Of a stretch of 59,578 nucleotides of DNA, positions 8,082-17,183 are shown piece by piece. Position 1 is the stretch's first letter; every line of letters starts with the position of its first letter. This DNA is from Dehalococcoidia bacterium (GTDB lineage Bacteria; Chloroflexota; Dehalococcoidia; DSTF01; JACRBR01), in contig JADMII010000015.1 of NCBI GenBank assembly GCA_015478665.1, forward strand, positions 1 through 59,578. The letters run 5' to 3'. The notes under the pieces were generated by a model. The model did no database searches and was not told the origin of the DNA. It saw only the letters and a list, made by a program, of their open reading frames with translations. The position numbers and the translations under genes were made by a program.

Positions 8082-9215
8082 TCATCGGGCGGGTGCGTCA
8101 TCGGGGAGGTCGTTGAGGGCATCGATCAGCTGGCGGAGGCGGGCGAAGTCGTACTGGGCGTAGAGGGCCACGCGCGCCAGATCGAGGCAGTCGGCGTCGC
8201 GCGCCTCTTCGCCCGTCGGCGGGATGACGGCGATCGTGCCGCGGGCGACGATATCGGCGAAGTCGCGGTTGAGGCGCGCGAGCTGCCGCCGTGTCGGCGG
8301 GCGGCGCACGCGCAGCACGAGGCGTTCGCCGACGTAGCGGGCAGAGTGGTAGTTGGCGTAGAAGTGCTCGATCTCGGCGATGCCGTCATCGATCGAGCGG
8401 GCGAGCTTGAAGAACGCCATATCCGCCGGCGAGACGAGGCCGTTGTCGACGAGATGGCGGCGCAGGAACTGGACCCAGTCGCTCCAGTAGGTGCTGCCTT
8501 CGGGTTCGAGCAGAACCATCGGGCGAATGGCGGTCTTGCCCGTCTGCATCAGCGTCAGCAGCTCGTAGGCTTCGTCCATCGTGCCGAAGCCGCCGGGGAG
8601 CAGCGCGAAGGCGTCGGACTCTTTCATGAAGGTGATCTTGCGGGTGAAGAAGTACTTGAAGTCGATGAGCTTGGGGTCGCGGGCGATGAACTCGTTGGCG
8701 GACTGCTCGGTGGGAAGCTTGATGCCGACCCCGAAGCTGTTGTCGGCGCCGGCGCCCTGGTGGCCGGCGGCCATGATGCCGGGGCCCGCGCCCGTGATCA
8801 CCATCCAGCCGCGCGCTGCCATTTCGTGCGCGAAGTCGCGGGCGGCGACGTATTCGGCGTGCTGATCGAGCGTGCGCGCGGAGCCGAAGATACTGACCTT
8901 CTGGCGCGTGCGGTAGGGCGCGAAGATGCGGAAGGCGCGCCCGAGCTCGCGATAGGAGCGGCTGATCAGCTTCATCTCGCCGCGGTTGGCGCCGCGCGCC
9001 ATCCGGAACGCCGTCGCCACGATGTCTTCGAGGAGGTCGGCGTTCTCCATGCCGGCGGAAGCGATGAGGGCGCGGATGCGGTCATCGAGCACACGGTCGC
9101 CGGAGCCGGTGCGACGTCGCATGCGCTGGCGGGTCGGCGAGAGGCGCCGCGACGCGGGCTCGAGCGGCTCGATGCTGGGGACGGCGGGTTCGTTGTCGGT
9201 GGTCATCGTATCCAT
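8082..9215 (-). CDS. LOG/TIGR00730 family Rossmann protein
   Basis: 377 residues. The central domain shows the nucleotide-binding start VSIFGSART, the glycine-rich ITGAGPGIMAAGHQGA and the family signature PGGFGTMDEAYE, in which the Glu is catalytic in cytokinin-activating LOG phosphoribohydrolases. Many bacterial members were misnamed lysine decarboxylase. It has about 100 extra residues before and after the core compared with minimal LOG proteins. The start is uncertain: ATG at 9215 or 9206, neither with a good Shine-Dalgarno; the long upstream extension is rejected on composition. True substrate (nucleoside monophosphate hydrolysis) is inferred. Confidence 0.85.
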   Translation of the reverse strand: MDTMTTDNEPAVPSIEPLEPASRRLSPTRQRMRRRTGSGDRVLDDRIRALIASAGMENADLLEDIVATAFRMARGANRGEMKLISRSYRELGRAFRIFAPYRTRQKVSIFGSARTLDQHAEYVAARDFAHEMAARGWMVITGAGPGIMAAGHQGAGADNSFGVGIKLPTEQSANEFIARDPKLIDFKYFFTRKITFMKESDAFALLPGGFGTMDEAYELLTLMQTGKTAIRPMVLLEPEGSTYWSDWVQFLRRHLVDNGLVSPADMAFFKLARSIDDGIAEIEHFYANYHSARYVGERLVLRVRRPPTRRQLARLNRDFADIVARGTIAVIPPTGEEARDADCLDLARVALYAQYDFARLRQLIDALNDLPDDAPAR

Positions 9216-9402
9216 GATGACGGCTCGGGCCGGGGGCGGGAAGCTGGAATGGGACGCGGCGGCTGAGGCTGGAGGCGCGCCGCGGCGCCGACACCCGCGC
9301 ACGACGGACTCGTCGTACCGGTGGCGTGTCGCGCGCGGGGACGAGTGGTCGCCGCGCCCCGGGCGGCCGCCAGCGACCGTCAACCAGAGGCAAAGCCGCC
9401 GA

Positions 9403-9633
9403 TCAGTGGCCGCCGCAGGAGCAGGCGCCGCCGCAGGCGCAGCCGCCGCCCGGCGCCGCCCTCTCGTATGAGCCGCCCGGCGCAGTCCGTCCGACCGGCG
9501 CGAACACCGAGAGCGTCCGGACGGCGCCGGCGTGCCCCGCTGGACATGCGGCGGCATCATCGCTTCGGTCCATCGACCGCAGCACCTCGAACTTCGCATT
9601 GCAGCGCCGGCAGAAGTACTCGTACATCGGCAT
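9403..9633 (-). CDS. FmdB family zinc-ribbon protein (copy 1)
   Basis: 76 residues. MPMYEYFCRRC begins the FmdB zinc ribbon; the second half of the Zn site is degenerate (CPAGH). The Cys/Gly-rich tail ends CACGGACSCGGH. FmdB proteins are small putative regulatory or metal-binding proteins of unknown exact role. A strong GGAGGGGAGG lies 6 nt before the ATG. It is one of three MPxYEY paralogs in this window (others at 15313-15648 and 17184-17564). Confidence 0.85.
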   Translation of the reverse strand: MPMYEYFCRRCNAKFEVLRSMDRSDDAAACPAGHAGAVRTLSVFAPVGRTAPGGSYERAAPGGGCACGGACSCGGH

Positions 9634-9689
9634 GCGAACCTCCCCTCCGGCTTCAGTCTATCGACCGCGCCTGCCGCGCAGCACCGGCG

Positions 9690-10487
9690 TCAGGTCGGCG
9701 CCTGCGGCGCGCGCGCCCGCGCCGGCCGCCGCTGCCGCACCGTATCGATGAACCCCGCCGACCGGACGTCGCGTTCGAGCACCCAGCGCACGTACTCGCG
9801 CATCGCCCGCTCCAGCTCGTCGGCGAGCGGCGGCGCGATGCTCACGCGCGCGACGTCGTCGAAGCGGCCGTGCAGCAGCAGCCGCAGCAGCTTCAGCCCG
9901 TTCACCGAAAGTGAGCGGGCGGCGTCCGCACCCATGCGGCACTGCCGGCAGACCGCGCCGCCGGCCGCCGCGCTCCAGTAGTTCGTCAGCGGCTCGAGCG
10001 CCCGGCGGCAGGCGACGCAGACATCGAGCTCCGGGCGGTAGCCGAGCGCATGTAACAGGGCCATCTCGTAGAAGCGCACCGGCGTGTCGACATCGCTGCC
10101 GCGCGCGACCCGCCGCAGTGTGTCCAGCAGCAGGCGGTACAACGGGAACGACGGCTCGTGGGGTTCGGTGAAGCGGTCCAGCAGCTCCGCGCAGTACAGC
10201 CCACGGCTGAGCCGGTCGAGGTCGTCGCGCACGCCCTGAAATGACTCGATCGTCTCCACCTGCGTGACGATGTCGAGCGATTTCCCCTTCGCCAGCAGGA
10301 ACGTCGCCTGCGTCAGCGGCTCGACGTGCCCCGCCAGGCGGCTCTTGGTCTTCCGCACGCCCTTCGCGACGACGTCGATCTTGCCCTCGCTCGCCGTGTA
10401 CAGGGTCAGGATCTTGTCCGCATCGCCGAGCTTCCGCTGGCGAAGCACGAGCGCTGGGCTCTTGTAGACGCGCGGCCTCTCGGGCAT
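9690..10487 (-). CDS. recO: DNA repair protein RecO
   Basis: 265 residues, acting with RecF/RecR to load RecA at gaps. The N-terminal OB fold carries SPALVLRQRKLGDADKILTL and the C-terminal domain carries the zinc cluster CVACRRA...CRQC (about residues 161-187). The ATG at 10487 gives the usual MPERPRVYKS-like start; the 70-residue in-frame extension upstream has no family similarity and would run into the divergent VOC gene leader. No clear Shine-Dalgarno. Confidence 0.9.
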   Translation of the reverse strand: MPERPRVYKSPALVLRQRKLGDADKILTLYTASEGKIDVVAKGVRKTKSRLAGHVEPLTQATFLLAKGKSLDIVTQVETIESFQGVRDDLDRLSRGLYCAELLDRFTEPHEPSFPLYRLLLDTLRRVARGSDVDTPVRFYEMALLHALGYRPELDVCVACRRALEPLTNYWSAAAGGAVCRQCRMGADAARSLSVNGLKLLRLLLHGRFDDVARVSIAPPLADELERAMREYVRWVLERDVRSAGFIDTVRQRRPARARAPQAPT

Positions 10488-10713
10488 GCGGGGATCGTAG
10501 CACGACCGCCTTCGCGGGATCCGTAGCGGCGACACCCGCGCTCCTGCGATGGTCGCTCGCCGAAGCCGCATCGCTTCGCGGTCTCGCGCTCGACCATCGA
10601 CTCCCCGCGAGGTGCACCGCAGATCAGCGCCGCGCGAACGGTTGACGCGGGCAGGCGCCATGCCTACCGTTCCTGAGACGGCGAGGCGAACGAGCATGGA
10701 AGGGCAGGATGCG

Positions 10714-11208
10714 ATGGACAGGATCGGCGCATGCCTCTGGTTCGACGATCAAGCCGAAGATGCCGCGCACTTCTACACCGGCATCTTCCCGGGCGCGAAG
10801 ATGGGCGCCATCGCTCGCTACCCGGAGACCGGGCAGGAGATCACCGGCGGCAAGCCCGGCAGCATCATGACGGTCGAGTTCGAGCTGTGCGGCCTGCGCT
10901 TCACAGCACTCAACGGCGGCCCGGCGTTCAAGTTCAGCGAGGCCGTCTCGTTCGAGGTCGACTGCGCCGACCAGGATGAGGTCGACTACTACTGGTCGAA
11001 GCTCGGCGCGGGCGGCGATCCCGGAGCGCAGCAGTGTGGCTGGCTCAAGGACAAGTTCGGCGTCTCGTGGCAGGTGGTCCCGCGCGCCGTCATGGACGAG
11101 CTGCTGAACAGCGACGACCGCCCGAAGGCCGAGCGCGCCTTCGCCGCCATGCTGCAGATGAAGAAGCTCGACGTCGCGGCGCTCCGCCGCGCCTACAACG
11201 GCGAGTAG
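10714..11208 (+). CDS. VOC superfamily (PhnB-like) protein
   Basis: 164 residues of the glyoxalase/bleomycin-resistance fold, PhnB-like branch (often labelled 3-demethylubiquinone methyltransferase by mistake). Typical features are the opening MDRIGACLWFDDQAEDAAHF, the mid segment EFELCGLRFTALNGGP and WLKDKFGVSWQVVP. The start at 10714 is preferred over ATG 10696 because homologs begin at this point and AGGA (10706-10709) precedes it. It is divergent from recO. Function unknown; often a metal-binding stress or resistance protein. Confidence 0.85.
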   Translation: MDRIGACLWFDDQAEDAAHFYTGIFPGAKMGAIARYPETGQEITGGKPGSIMTVEFELCGLRFTALNGGPAFKFSEAVSFEVDCADQDEVDYYWSKLGAGGDPGAQQCGWLKDKFGVSWQVVPRAVMDELLNSDDRPKAERAFAAMLQMKKLDVAALRRAYNGE

Positions 11209-11366
11209 CTGCGCGCCAGAGCGGTCGCCGGCATCGCCCACGTCGGGCTACCGCCGTCTCTGGCGTTCGACGGCCCGTGTTTCGCCTGTCGACAGGGGAT
11301 GCCGCTCCTGGACGCCCGCGCGTTCACACCCGCGCGCCAGTGCGGGCGGCCGACAACGGCCCGCGC

Positions 11367-12617
11367 TTACTCGCGCGGACGCCCGAACCCGAACATGATC
11401 TGCGCGATGCGCCGCATCTGCACCTCCTCCGACCCCTCCGTGATGCGATAGCGCCGGTGGTGCCGGTAGATGTGCTCGAACGGCATGTGCCGTGTATAGC
11501 CGATGCCGCCATGAACCTGGATCGCGCGGTCGGCCGCATCGCAGACGAGCCGGTTCGCGCGGTAGTTGCACATCGCCACCTTGTCGCTGATCTCCATGTG
11601 ATGCCGGTGGTCCAGCTCCCACGCCGTCTTGCGCACCAACTGCCGCACCATCTCGCACTCGGTCTGCAGCTCGACGAGCGGCCACTGGATCGCCTGGCGG
11701 CTCGACAACGGCTGCCCGAAGGTGACGCGGCTGCGCGCATACGCGACCGACTGGTCGATGCAGTACTGCGCGGCGCCGACGCCCGACGCCGCCTGCCGGA
11801 TGCGGTTCTCGTGTGTGAACGTGTTGGCGAGCGCCAGGCCGTCGCCCTCGCCGCCGAGCATCGCCGTCGCCGGCACGCGCACGTCGTTCAGCGTCACCTC
11901 CGCGTGGTCCGTCGGCATGTTGAACGTCCACCACATGAACTCGACCGAGAAGCCCGGCGTCTGCACCGGTACGATGAAGCAGCTGATGCCCTGTGCGCGC
12001 CCCTCGTCGCCCGACGTGCGCGCGAAGATCAGGTCGTGCGTCGCGTGATGCATGCCGCTGTTGAACCGCTTCGTGCCGTTGATCACCCACTCGTCCCCGT
12101 CGCGCGTGGCCTTCGTCTCCAGCCACGATGCGTCCGAGCCGTGGTTCGGCTCCGTCAGCCCGAACGCGACGCGCGTGCGGCCGCTGAACATGCCATCGAG
12201 GAACTCGCGCTTCTGCTCCGCCGTGCCGTAGTTCTCCCACATCCGGATCGTCGGGAAGTTGCCCACGACCGACGACTCGTTCTGCAGGTCGTTGTGCAGC
12301 CCCAGCCCCTTCGCCGCCAGGTGCTCGCGGATGATCGCCATCGCCAGGTTCGAGCCGTCGCGGCCGCCGTACTTCGCCGGGATGCCGTAGCGCAGGAAGC
12401 CGGCCGCGTCGGCGCGGCGCCGCATCTCCGCCAGCAGCGCCTCCCATTCCGGTCGCGGGATGCCGCCGTTCTCGAAGTCGGTGCGCGCATACTCGCGTCG
12501 ATGGTCGAAGAACCGGAGGTTGTCATCCTCGTGCTCGAGCGGCGTGATCTCCGCGGCGATGAACGCATCGAGCTCGTCCAGCACCTGCTGGATCTCCTGC
12601 GGGACATCGAAGTCCAT
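11367..12617 (-). CDS. Acyl-CoA dehydrogenase
   Basis: 416 residues, FAD-dependent alpha,beta-dehydrogenation of acyl-CoA. The FAD/substrate signature FGLTEPNHGSDAS lies near residue 165, and the C-terminal segment RYRITEGSEEVQMRRIAQIMFG holds the expected catalytic glutamate region. The N-terminal DNLRFFDHRREYARTDFENG is typical of the longer ACAD10/11-like or FadE-type bacterial enzymes. ATG at 12617 has an AGAGG Shine-Dalgarno in good position. No acyl-CoA synthetase or ETF gene is adjacent, so substrate and pathway are not defined. Confidence 0.92.
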   Translation of the reverse strand: MDFDVPQEIQQVLDELDAFIAAEITPLEHEDDNLRFFDHRREYARTDFENGGIPRPEWEALLAEMRRRADAAGFLRYGIPAKYGGRDGSNLAMAIIREHLAAKGLGLHNDLQNESSVVGNFPTIRMWENYGTAEQKREFLDGMFSGRTRVAFGLTEPNHGSDASWLETKATRDGDEWVINGTKRFNSGMHHATHDLIFARTSGDEGRAQGISCFIVPVQTPGFSVEFMWWTFNMPTDHAEVTLNDVRVPATAMLGGEGDGLALANTFTHENRIRQAASGVGAAQYCIDQSVAYARSRVTFGQPLSSRQAIQWPLVELQTECEMVRQLVRKTAWELDHRHHMEISDKVAMCNYRANRLVCDAADRAIQVHGGIGYTRHMPFEHIYRHHRRYRITEGSEEVQMRRIAQIMFGFGRPRE

Positions 12618-12756
12618 GTCCTCTCCCTTCGCTGCCGTATCGAGCGTCTCCGCCAGGCTCACAATGTATTGGCGCCGGTCGGGCGCGGAGCTTCGCCGCC
12701 GCCGTGCCTCCTCGTACACCGCTCAGTATCCGTCCCAACGTATTCGGGTCATTTCT

Positions 12757-14040
12757 TCACGCCCGCAACGCCGCTTCCGCCGACTCCAGCGTCCGCTCGA
12801 AGTCCGCCTGCTGGTGCGCCAGCGACACAAACCACGCCTCGAACTGCGACGGCGGCAGCGAGACTCCCGCCTCCAGCATCGCCCCGAAAAACCGCCCGTA
12901 CCGAACCGCATCCGCGCGCTTCGCCGACGCATAATCCCGCGGTGCCTCCTCAACGAAAAACACCGTCAGCATCGACCCCAGCTGCGTCACCACGACCGCC
13001 GCCTCGGCCTGCCGCGCCGCCTCGCGCAGCCCCTCCGCCAGCGCCGCCCCCATCGCGTCGAGCCCCCGATACATCCCCTCGTTCGACAGCAGCCGCAGCG
13101 TCACGATGCCCGCCGCCATCGCCATCGGATTCCCCGAGAGCGTCCCTGCCTGGTACATCGCCCCTTCCGGCGCCACGAGCGCCATCACGTCCGCCCGCCC
13201 GCCGTACGCCCCCACCGGCAGCCCGCCGCCGATGATCTTTCCCAGACACGTCAGATCCGGCACGACGCCGAAATACATCTGCGCGCCGCCCAGCGACAGC
13301 CGAAATCCCGTGATCACTTCGTCGAATATCAGCAGCGTTCCGTGCCGCTCCGTGATCTCCCGCAGAAATCGCAAGTATCCCGGCTCCGGCAGCACCACCC
13401 CCATGTTCGCCGCCACCGGCTCGATGATCACCGCGGCGATCCCGCGCCCGTGCGCCGCGAATACCCGCTCGACCGCGCCGGCGTCGTTGTACGGCGCCAG
13501 CAGCGTCTCCGCCGCGTATGACGCCGGCACCCCCGCGCTGTCCGGCAGCCCCAGCGTCGCGACGCCCGACCCCGCCCTGGCGAGCAGCCCGTCCGCGTGC
13601 CCGTGATAACATCCCTCGAATTTCAGGATCTTGTCGCGTCCCGTAAACGCCCGCGCCAGCCGCAACGCCGACATCGCCGCTTCCGTGCCCGAATTCACGA
13701 AGCGCACGCGCTCGATCGACGGCACAGCCGCGCAGACGAGGCGCGCCAGCTCGACCTCCAGCTCCGTCAGCGCCCCGAAGCTCGTGCCGCGCGCCGCCGC
13801 CTTCTGCAGCACGTCGACCACCGCCGGATGCGCATGCCCCAGCACCAACGGCCCCCACGACCCCACGTAGTCGATGTACTCGTTGCCGTCGACGTCCCAG
13901 ATGTGCGACCCGCGCCCGCGCGCCATCACCACCGGCTCGCCGCCGACCGCGCCGAACGCCCGCACCGGCGAGTTCACCCCGCCCGGCATCAGCTCGCGCG
14001 CCTGCCCGAAGATCTCCCGTGACCGCTCGTGCGCCAGCAT
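12757..14040 (-). CDS. hemL: Glutamate-1-semialdehyde 2,1-aminomutase
   Basis: 427 residues. PLP enzyme making 5-aminolevulinate from glutamate 1-semialdehyde in the C5 heme pathway. Shows the N-terminal [18 protein letters not shown], the [16 protein letters not shown] cofactor loop, the [11 protein letters not shown]sp pair region and the Schiff-base lysine in [17 protein letters not shown]. It ends 139 nt upstream of the acyl-CoA dehydrogenase start on the same strand. No other hem genes are nearby. Confidence 0.95.
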   Translation of the reverse strand: MLAHERSREIFGQARELMPGGVNSPVRAFGAVGGEPVVMARGRGSHIWDVDGNEYIDYVGSWGPLVLGHAHPAVVDVLQKAAARGTSFGALTELEVELARLVCAAVPSIERVRFVNSGTEAAMSALRLARAFTGRDKILKFEGCYHGHADGLLARAGSGVATLGLPDSAGVPASYAAETLLAPYNDAGAVERVFAAHGRGIAAVIIEPVAANMGVVLPEPGYLRFLREITERHGTLLIFDEVITGFRLSLGGAQMYFGVVPDLTCLGKIIGGGLPVGAYGGRADVMALVAPEGAMYQAGTLSGNPMAMAAGIVTLRLLSNEGMYRGLDAMGAALAEGLREAARQAEAAVVVTQLGSMLTVFFVEEAPRDYASAKRADAVRYGRFFGAMLEAGVSLPPSQFEAWFVSLAHQQADFERTLESAEAALRA

Positions 14041-14363
14041 GCGCCCAGTGTACCGGCGCCGCCCGCTACAAACGCCCGCGCCAATTCCGGCGGCCGCCGC
14101 GAATTCACCGCATCGAGTCTCATCTCCAGCGCCAACTCACAAACCCTCGACGGACGTTAGGCGTTGGTCGGGACGGGACGGGGCAGCGCACGGGGCCGTC
14201 CCAGTGCTCGCGACGAGGGCCGAGAGACGAGGGGTGTGGATGTGCCAGGGCAGCTGGCGCGCGGAAGCCGGCCGTCCTTCCGGAAGGGTCCTTCGCTTCG
14301 CTCCGGGATGACACGCGGCGACGCGGCCGACCGCGGTCGCGGGAGTCGAACAACCGATGCCGG
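14041..14363. other. Intergenic region with a dispersed repeat
   Basis: No gene is supported between the translin-like gene and hemL. It contains the type B dispersed repeat at 14281-14313. ORFs in both strands translate to the arginine/proline-rich strings typical of non-coding GC-rich DNA. Confidence 0.5.
14281..14313 (-). repeat. Dispersed repeat type B, copy 1
   Basis: A 33-bp segment that, read on the minus strand, begins TGTCATCCCGGAGCGAAG. It matches 58251-58283 on the plus strand at 27 of 33 positions. Both copies are intergenic, as expected for a REP-like element. Confidence 0.65.
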
Positions 14364-15008
14364 CTACTCCGGCAGGCGGCGGGCGAACTCGGAGAGACGG
14401 TCTTCGAGGCGGCGCTGCTGCACCGACAGCGTCAGGTCGCCGCGCGTTTTCTCGAGGATGCCGCGGACGGCGTCGGTCGTGCGGCGCAGTCCGCCGGTCA
14501 TCGCGTCGGGGTAATCGATCGTGACGAGCACGCCGTACATCTCGTCCATCGCCCGCAGCCACTCTTCGCAGCGCGCGACGTCGCCGCCGCGCAGCGTGTC
14601 GAGCAGGTGGCGGCGCAGCTCGCCGACCGCTTCGCCCATACCGTTCAGATACGGCGGCAGTTCCGTACCGAGCTCTGACGGCGACGGCATCGGCGCGCCG
14701 GAGACGAGCGCCAGCGTGATCGACGCCTCGGCGAACTCCTTCTGCGCGTCGTGTACGAAGCCGGCGTAGCGCACGTCCGGATGCTCCGCGAGCGCCTCGG
14801 CGGCGCCGCGCACGCGCTCGCCGGACTGCGCGACGAGTGTCCGCGCCATCTCGAAGTCGTCGCGGTGCACGGCGCGGATCGCGTTCGCGGAGGAGCGGAT
14901 CGACTCACGGCAGAGCGGCAGCGCGCGCTCACGGGCGGCGTTCTTCGACGCGAAGTGCTCGCGCACGCCGTCCATGATCTCGTCGAGCGCGTGGGAGAGG
15001 TCGGACAC
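14364..15008 (-). CDS. Translin family protein
   Basis: 214 residues, nearly all helical. LDEIMDGVREHFASKNAARE followed by SIRSSANAIRAVHRDDFEMAR matches the opening helices of translin; later RRHLLDTLRGGDVARCEEWLRAMDEMYGVL matches the translin core. Translins are octameric single-stranded RNA/DNA-binding proteins of eukaryotes and archaea, with scattered bacterial members; some have RNase activity with TRAX. The start is a GTG at 15008 with AAGG 8 nt upstream; the ORF extends 68 codons further but with non-coding composition. Biological role in bacteria unknown. Confidence 0.75.
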   Translation of the reverse strand: MSDLSHALDEIMDGVREHFASKNAARERALPLCRESIRSSANAIRAVHRDDFEMARTLVAQSGERVRGAAEALAEHPDVRYAGFVHDAQKEFAEASITLALVSGAPMPSPSELGTELPPYLNGMGEAVGELRRHLLDTLRGGDVARCEEWLRAMDEMYGVLVTIDYPDAMTGGLRRTTDAVRGILEKTRGDLTLSVQQRRLEDRLSEFARRLPE

Positions 15009-15312
15009 GCGATCAGCCTTCTGCTCTCGCCGACCACCGCCGGCCGTACGACATGCTGACACGCCGCCAGACGGGCGTCTAGCAGCGTGCGGCGGCGCCG
15101 CCGCCCCGGGCTTCGCTCTCACCTCGGCGGTCGCCGGAGAGGCTCGTACCGGACGGCCGATCCGGCTACGCCCGTCCGAACGAAATGGAGGACGCGGTGT
15201 CCCGGTTGACACCGGTGAGACCGAGCTGGATGACCTCGATGCTCCTCATCCCATGCGTGCTCGCGGCGGAGGACACGGCATGCCCGGTCGAGCGGGCCGG
15301 AGTTGGCGGCGG
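15009..15312. other. Intergenic region, nothing recognised
   Basis: About 300 bases between an FmdB gene and the translin-like gene start. I see no gene, hairpin with U tract, or repeat here; it presumably holds the translin-like promoter. Confidence 0.4.
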
Positions 15313-15648
15313 TTACAGATCCTTGACGGCGTCCGGCAGCTCGCCCTCACGCGCGGCGTCGATCATCGTCCGCGCTTCCTGCGGCAGCTCCATGCCGTAG
15401 TCGTCGAACCTCTTCTCGACCCAGCGGCCGATCTGGCGCGGGTCGTGGTACTCCTCTGGCGTGCGCGGCAGGGCGCCGTGCTCTTCGAGCACCCGCTGCT
15501 CGCTCTTGTGGTAGGCGAAGCGCGAGAGGGCGCGCGTCGTGCGTCCGCCGCAGTGCTGGCACGGCGGCGCGGCCTCGGCCGCGATGTTCCGCACGAGGGT
15601 GCTGGTGAGCCGGCGGCAGGATGTGCAGGTGTATTCGTAGATGGGCAT
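15313..15648 (-). CDS. FmdB family zinc-ribbon protein (copy 2)
   Basis: 111 residues. The zinc ribbon MPIYEYTCTSC...CQHCG (Cys at about 8, 11, 30, 33) is intact. A longer helical C-terminal part (FAYHKSEQRVLEEHGALPRT, then RQIGRWVEKRFDDYG) resembles the helper segment of copy 3. The ATG at 15648 directly follows a GGAGG-type site. Likely cytoplasmic; function unknown. Confidence 0.85.
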   Translation of the reverse strand: MPIYEYTCTSCRRLTSTLVRNIAAEAAPPCQHCGGRTTRALSRFAYHKSEQRVLEEHGALPRTPEEYHDPRQIGRWVEKRFDDYGMELPQEARTMIDAAREGELPDAVKDL

Positions 15649-15813
15649 CGCCCTCCAGTATACCGTCCGCCTGGCAGCGAACGACGGGGCGCTCGGCGCG
15701 ATCTGCGCGCCGTCGATCGCGGCCGGCCTGCGGGCAACGGCGCGCTTCGCTCGCACGCGGTCGCAGGGCGCGGGGCAGGCCGACTCACACGTGCTGCAGC
15801 AGCTTCGGGCAGC

Positions 15814-16909
15814 TTACGGTGCCGGCGCCGCTGTCGCGGCAGGCGTGGCCTCCGGCGGAGCGGTCGCCGCGGCGGCTCCGCCGCAGCCCGGCAGAACCGA
15901 ACGCGTTGCCAGCGTGAAGGTGAACGCCTGTCCGGCAGCCGTGATGCATGCAGTGCCCGCGCTGCTATCGAAGGTGACGCTCTCCACCGGTCCCGCCGCT
16001 ATAGGCAGTGGGATGAACTGCCAGGCGGCGCCCAGACGAATGATGTTGAACTGGTCTCCCAGGCATCTCGAGTAGATCGATTCGGTCGACGGTGCCGGAC
16101 CGCACACCACGACGCCCGGCTGCGGCAGACCCTCGGTGACGCCGACGACCGTGGCGCCGTACTGCTGGCAGGCCGCCGGCTTCACCCAGGTGTGGTAGAG
16201 GTCAGGAGCAGTATGGGCGCCCCCGCGATACTGGAAACTGGAATACTTCGCATGGAGTAGAGCCGACGTTGGGATCGAACGGCGGCACGATGCACCCCTT
16301 CGTGTAGACGAGCGTATCGAACTGGAACGCCCAGAGCTGCGTCTCGTTCCCCACGCACTGGTACTCGCCCGGGCCAGACACATCGCCGACGTATTTCGTG
16401 GCGCCGTCCGGTAACGGATAGAACGCCCAGTTCTTGAGGTACGAGGCCGTGCGATCGAGCGCCGGGCCGATGCCGATGCCGCAATGCGACGCCGTCGCGT
16501 CCGGCGGCCGCGCGCAGACGCTGAAGCCCAGGCGCGGATCCGCGGCGCCGGTCGCGCGCAGGACGTAGGTTCTGTCCCCGGGGTTGTCCGTCCTTGGCCC
16601 GCAGCCGCCGGCGCCGTGCAGGCTGACGAGCTCAGCGGCCGCTTTCGTCACGGTGTAATAGAAGAATTTGCACGCCGTGTCCAGCGGGTTCGCCGGCGTG
16701 CGGAGCGGCGTAACCGTACCGGCGTACGGCGTTGGGGTGGCGGACGCCGCGGCGGTGCCAGCGGCGGCGATGGCGGATCCCGCCGGCGTCGCGTCGGCGG
16801 CGTTCCCCGCCGCCTGCCGGGTCGTTCCGCAGGCGGCGGCCGCGAGTGAGATGGCTACGATCGCCAGCAGCGGCAGCAACAGGCGTGAGCAAGTGATCGC
16901 CGACAGCAT
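15814..16909 (-). pseudogene. Lipoprotein gene split by a +1 frameshift
   Basis: Two overlapping reading frames make one protein. The first, from ATG 16909, has a lipoprotein signal (SRLLLPLLAIVAISLAAAAC), a Thr/Ala/Pro linker and a cysteine-rich domain, and stops at 16202. The second continues without a start of its own as AHTAPDLYHTWVKPAACQQY and runs to a Gly/Ala/Pro tail ending at 15814. The switch falls at a five-C run (16220-16224 on the plus strand, GGGGG in the gene); removing one base there fuses the frames into about 364 residues. This is either a sequencing/assembly error or a recent mutation. The protein is probably surface-attached and disulfide-bonded; no family recognised. Confidence 0.65.
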
Positions 16910-16970
16910 GATTCTTGGTCCCCGGCGCCCCGCCAGGACACGAATTACTCCTCGGTGTGCCTCCTTGTCG

Positions 16971-16996
16971 ACAACGAACGTTGCTCGGTTCGAAGC
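16971..16996. repeat. 26-bp direct repeat with inner dyad, copy 1
   Basis: ACAACGAACGTTGCTCGGTT followed by CGAAGC, repeated exactly at 17042-17067 (71-bp period). Inside is a dyad CGAAC-N8-GTTCG. Both copies lie upstream of the frameshifted lipoprotein gene, so they could be paired operator sites, or a dispersed intergenic repeat. Confidence 0.7.
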
Positions 16997-17041
16997 GTTG
17001 GATCGTGATCGCGTCGGCGACATCCGGCGGGTAGTTGGCGA

Positions 17042-17067
17042 ACAACGAACGTTGCTCGGTTCGAAGC
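17042..17067. repeat. 26-bp direct repeat with inner dyad, copy 2
   Basis: Exact second copy of 16971-16996, carrying the same CGAAC-N8-GTTCG dyad. The N8 spacing is wider than the Gram-positive LexA box (N4), so LexA is not indicated. Confidence 0.7.
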
Positions 17068-17183
17068 ATTCGCACAGCGCATGAGGACAGCGGCCTCTCG
17101 CCGTCAGAGGCTGGAGAGGATTGGTCCGGTCGTCCCAGCGCGGCAGTCCGCGCGCGCTCGATGGCGGCGCCAGCACGCCGCCG

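Noticed and set aside
14120..14353. ORF translating to SRSEAKDPSG-type sequence
   Set aside because: Spurious translation of a dispersed intergenic repeat.
16971..17067. LexA/SOS boxes in the twin repeats
   Set aside because: The half sites are CGAAC and GTTCG but separated by 8 bases; the known box has 4.
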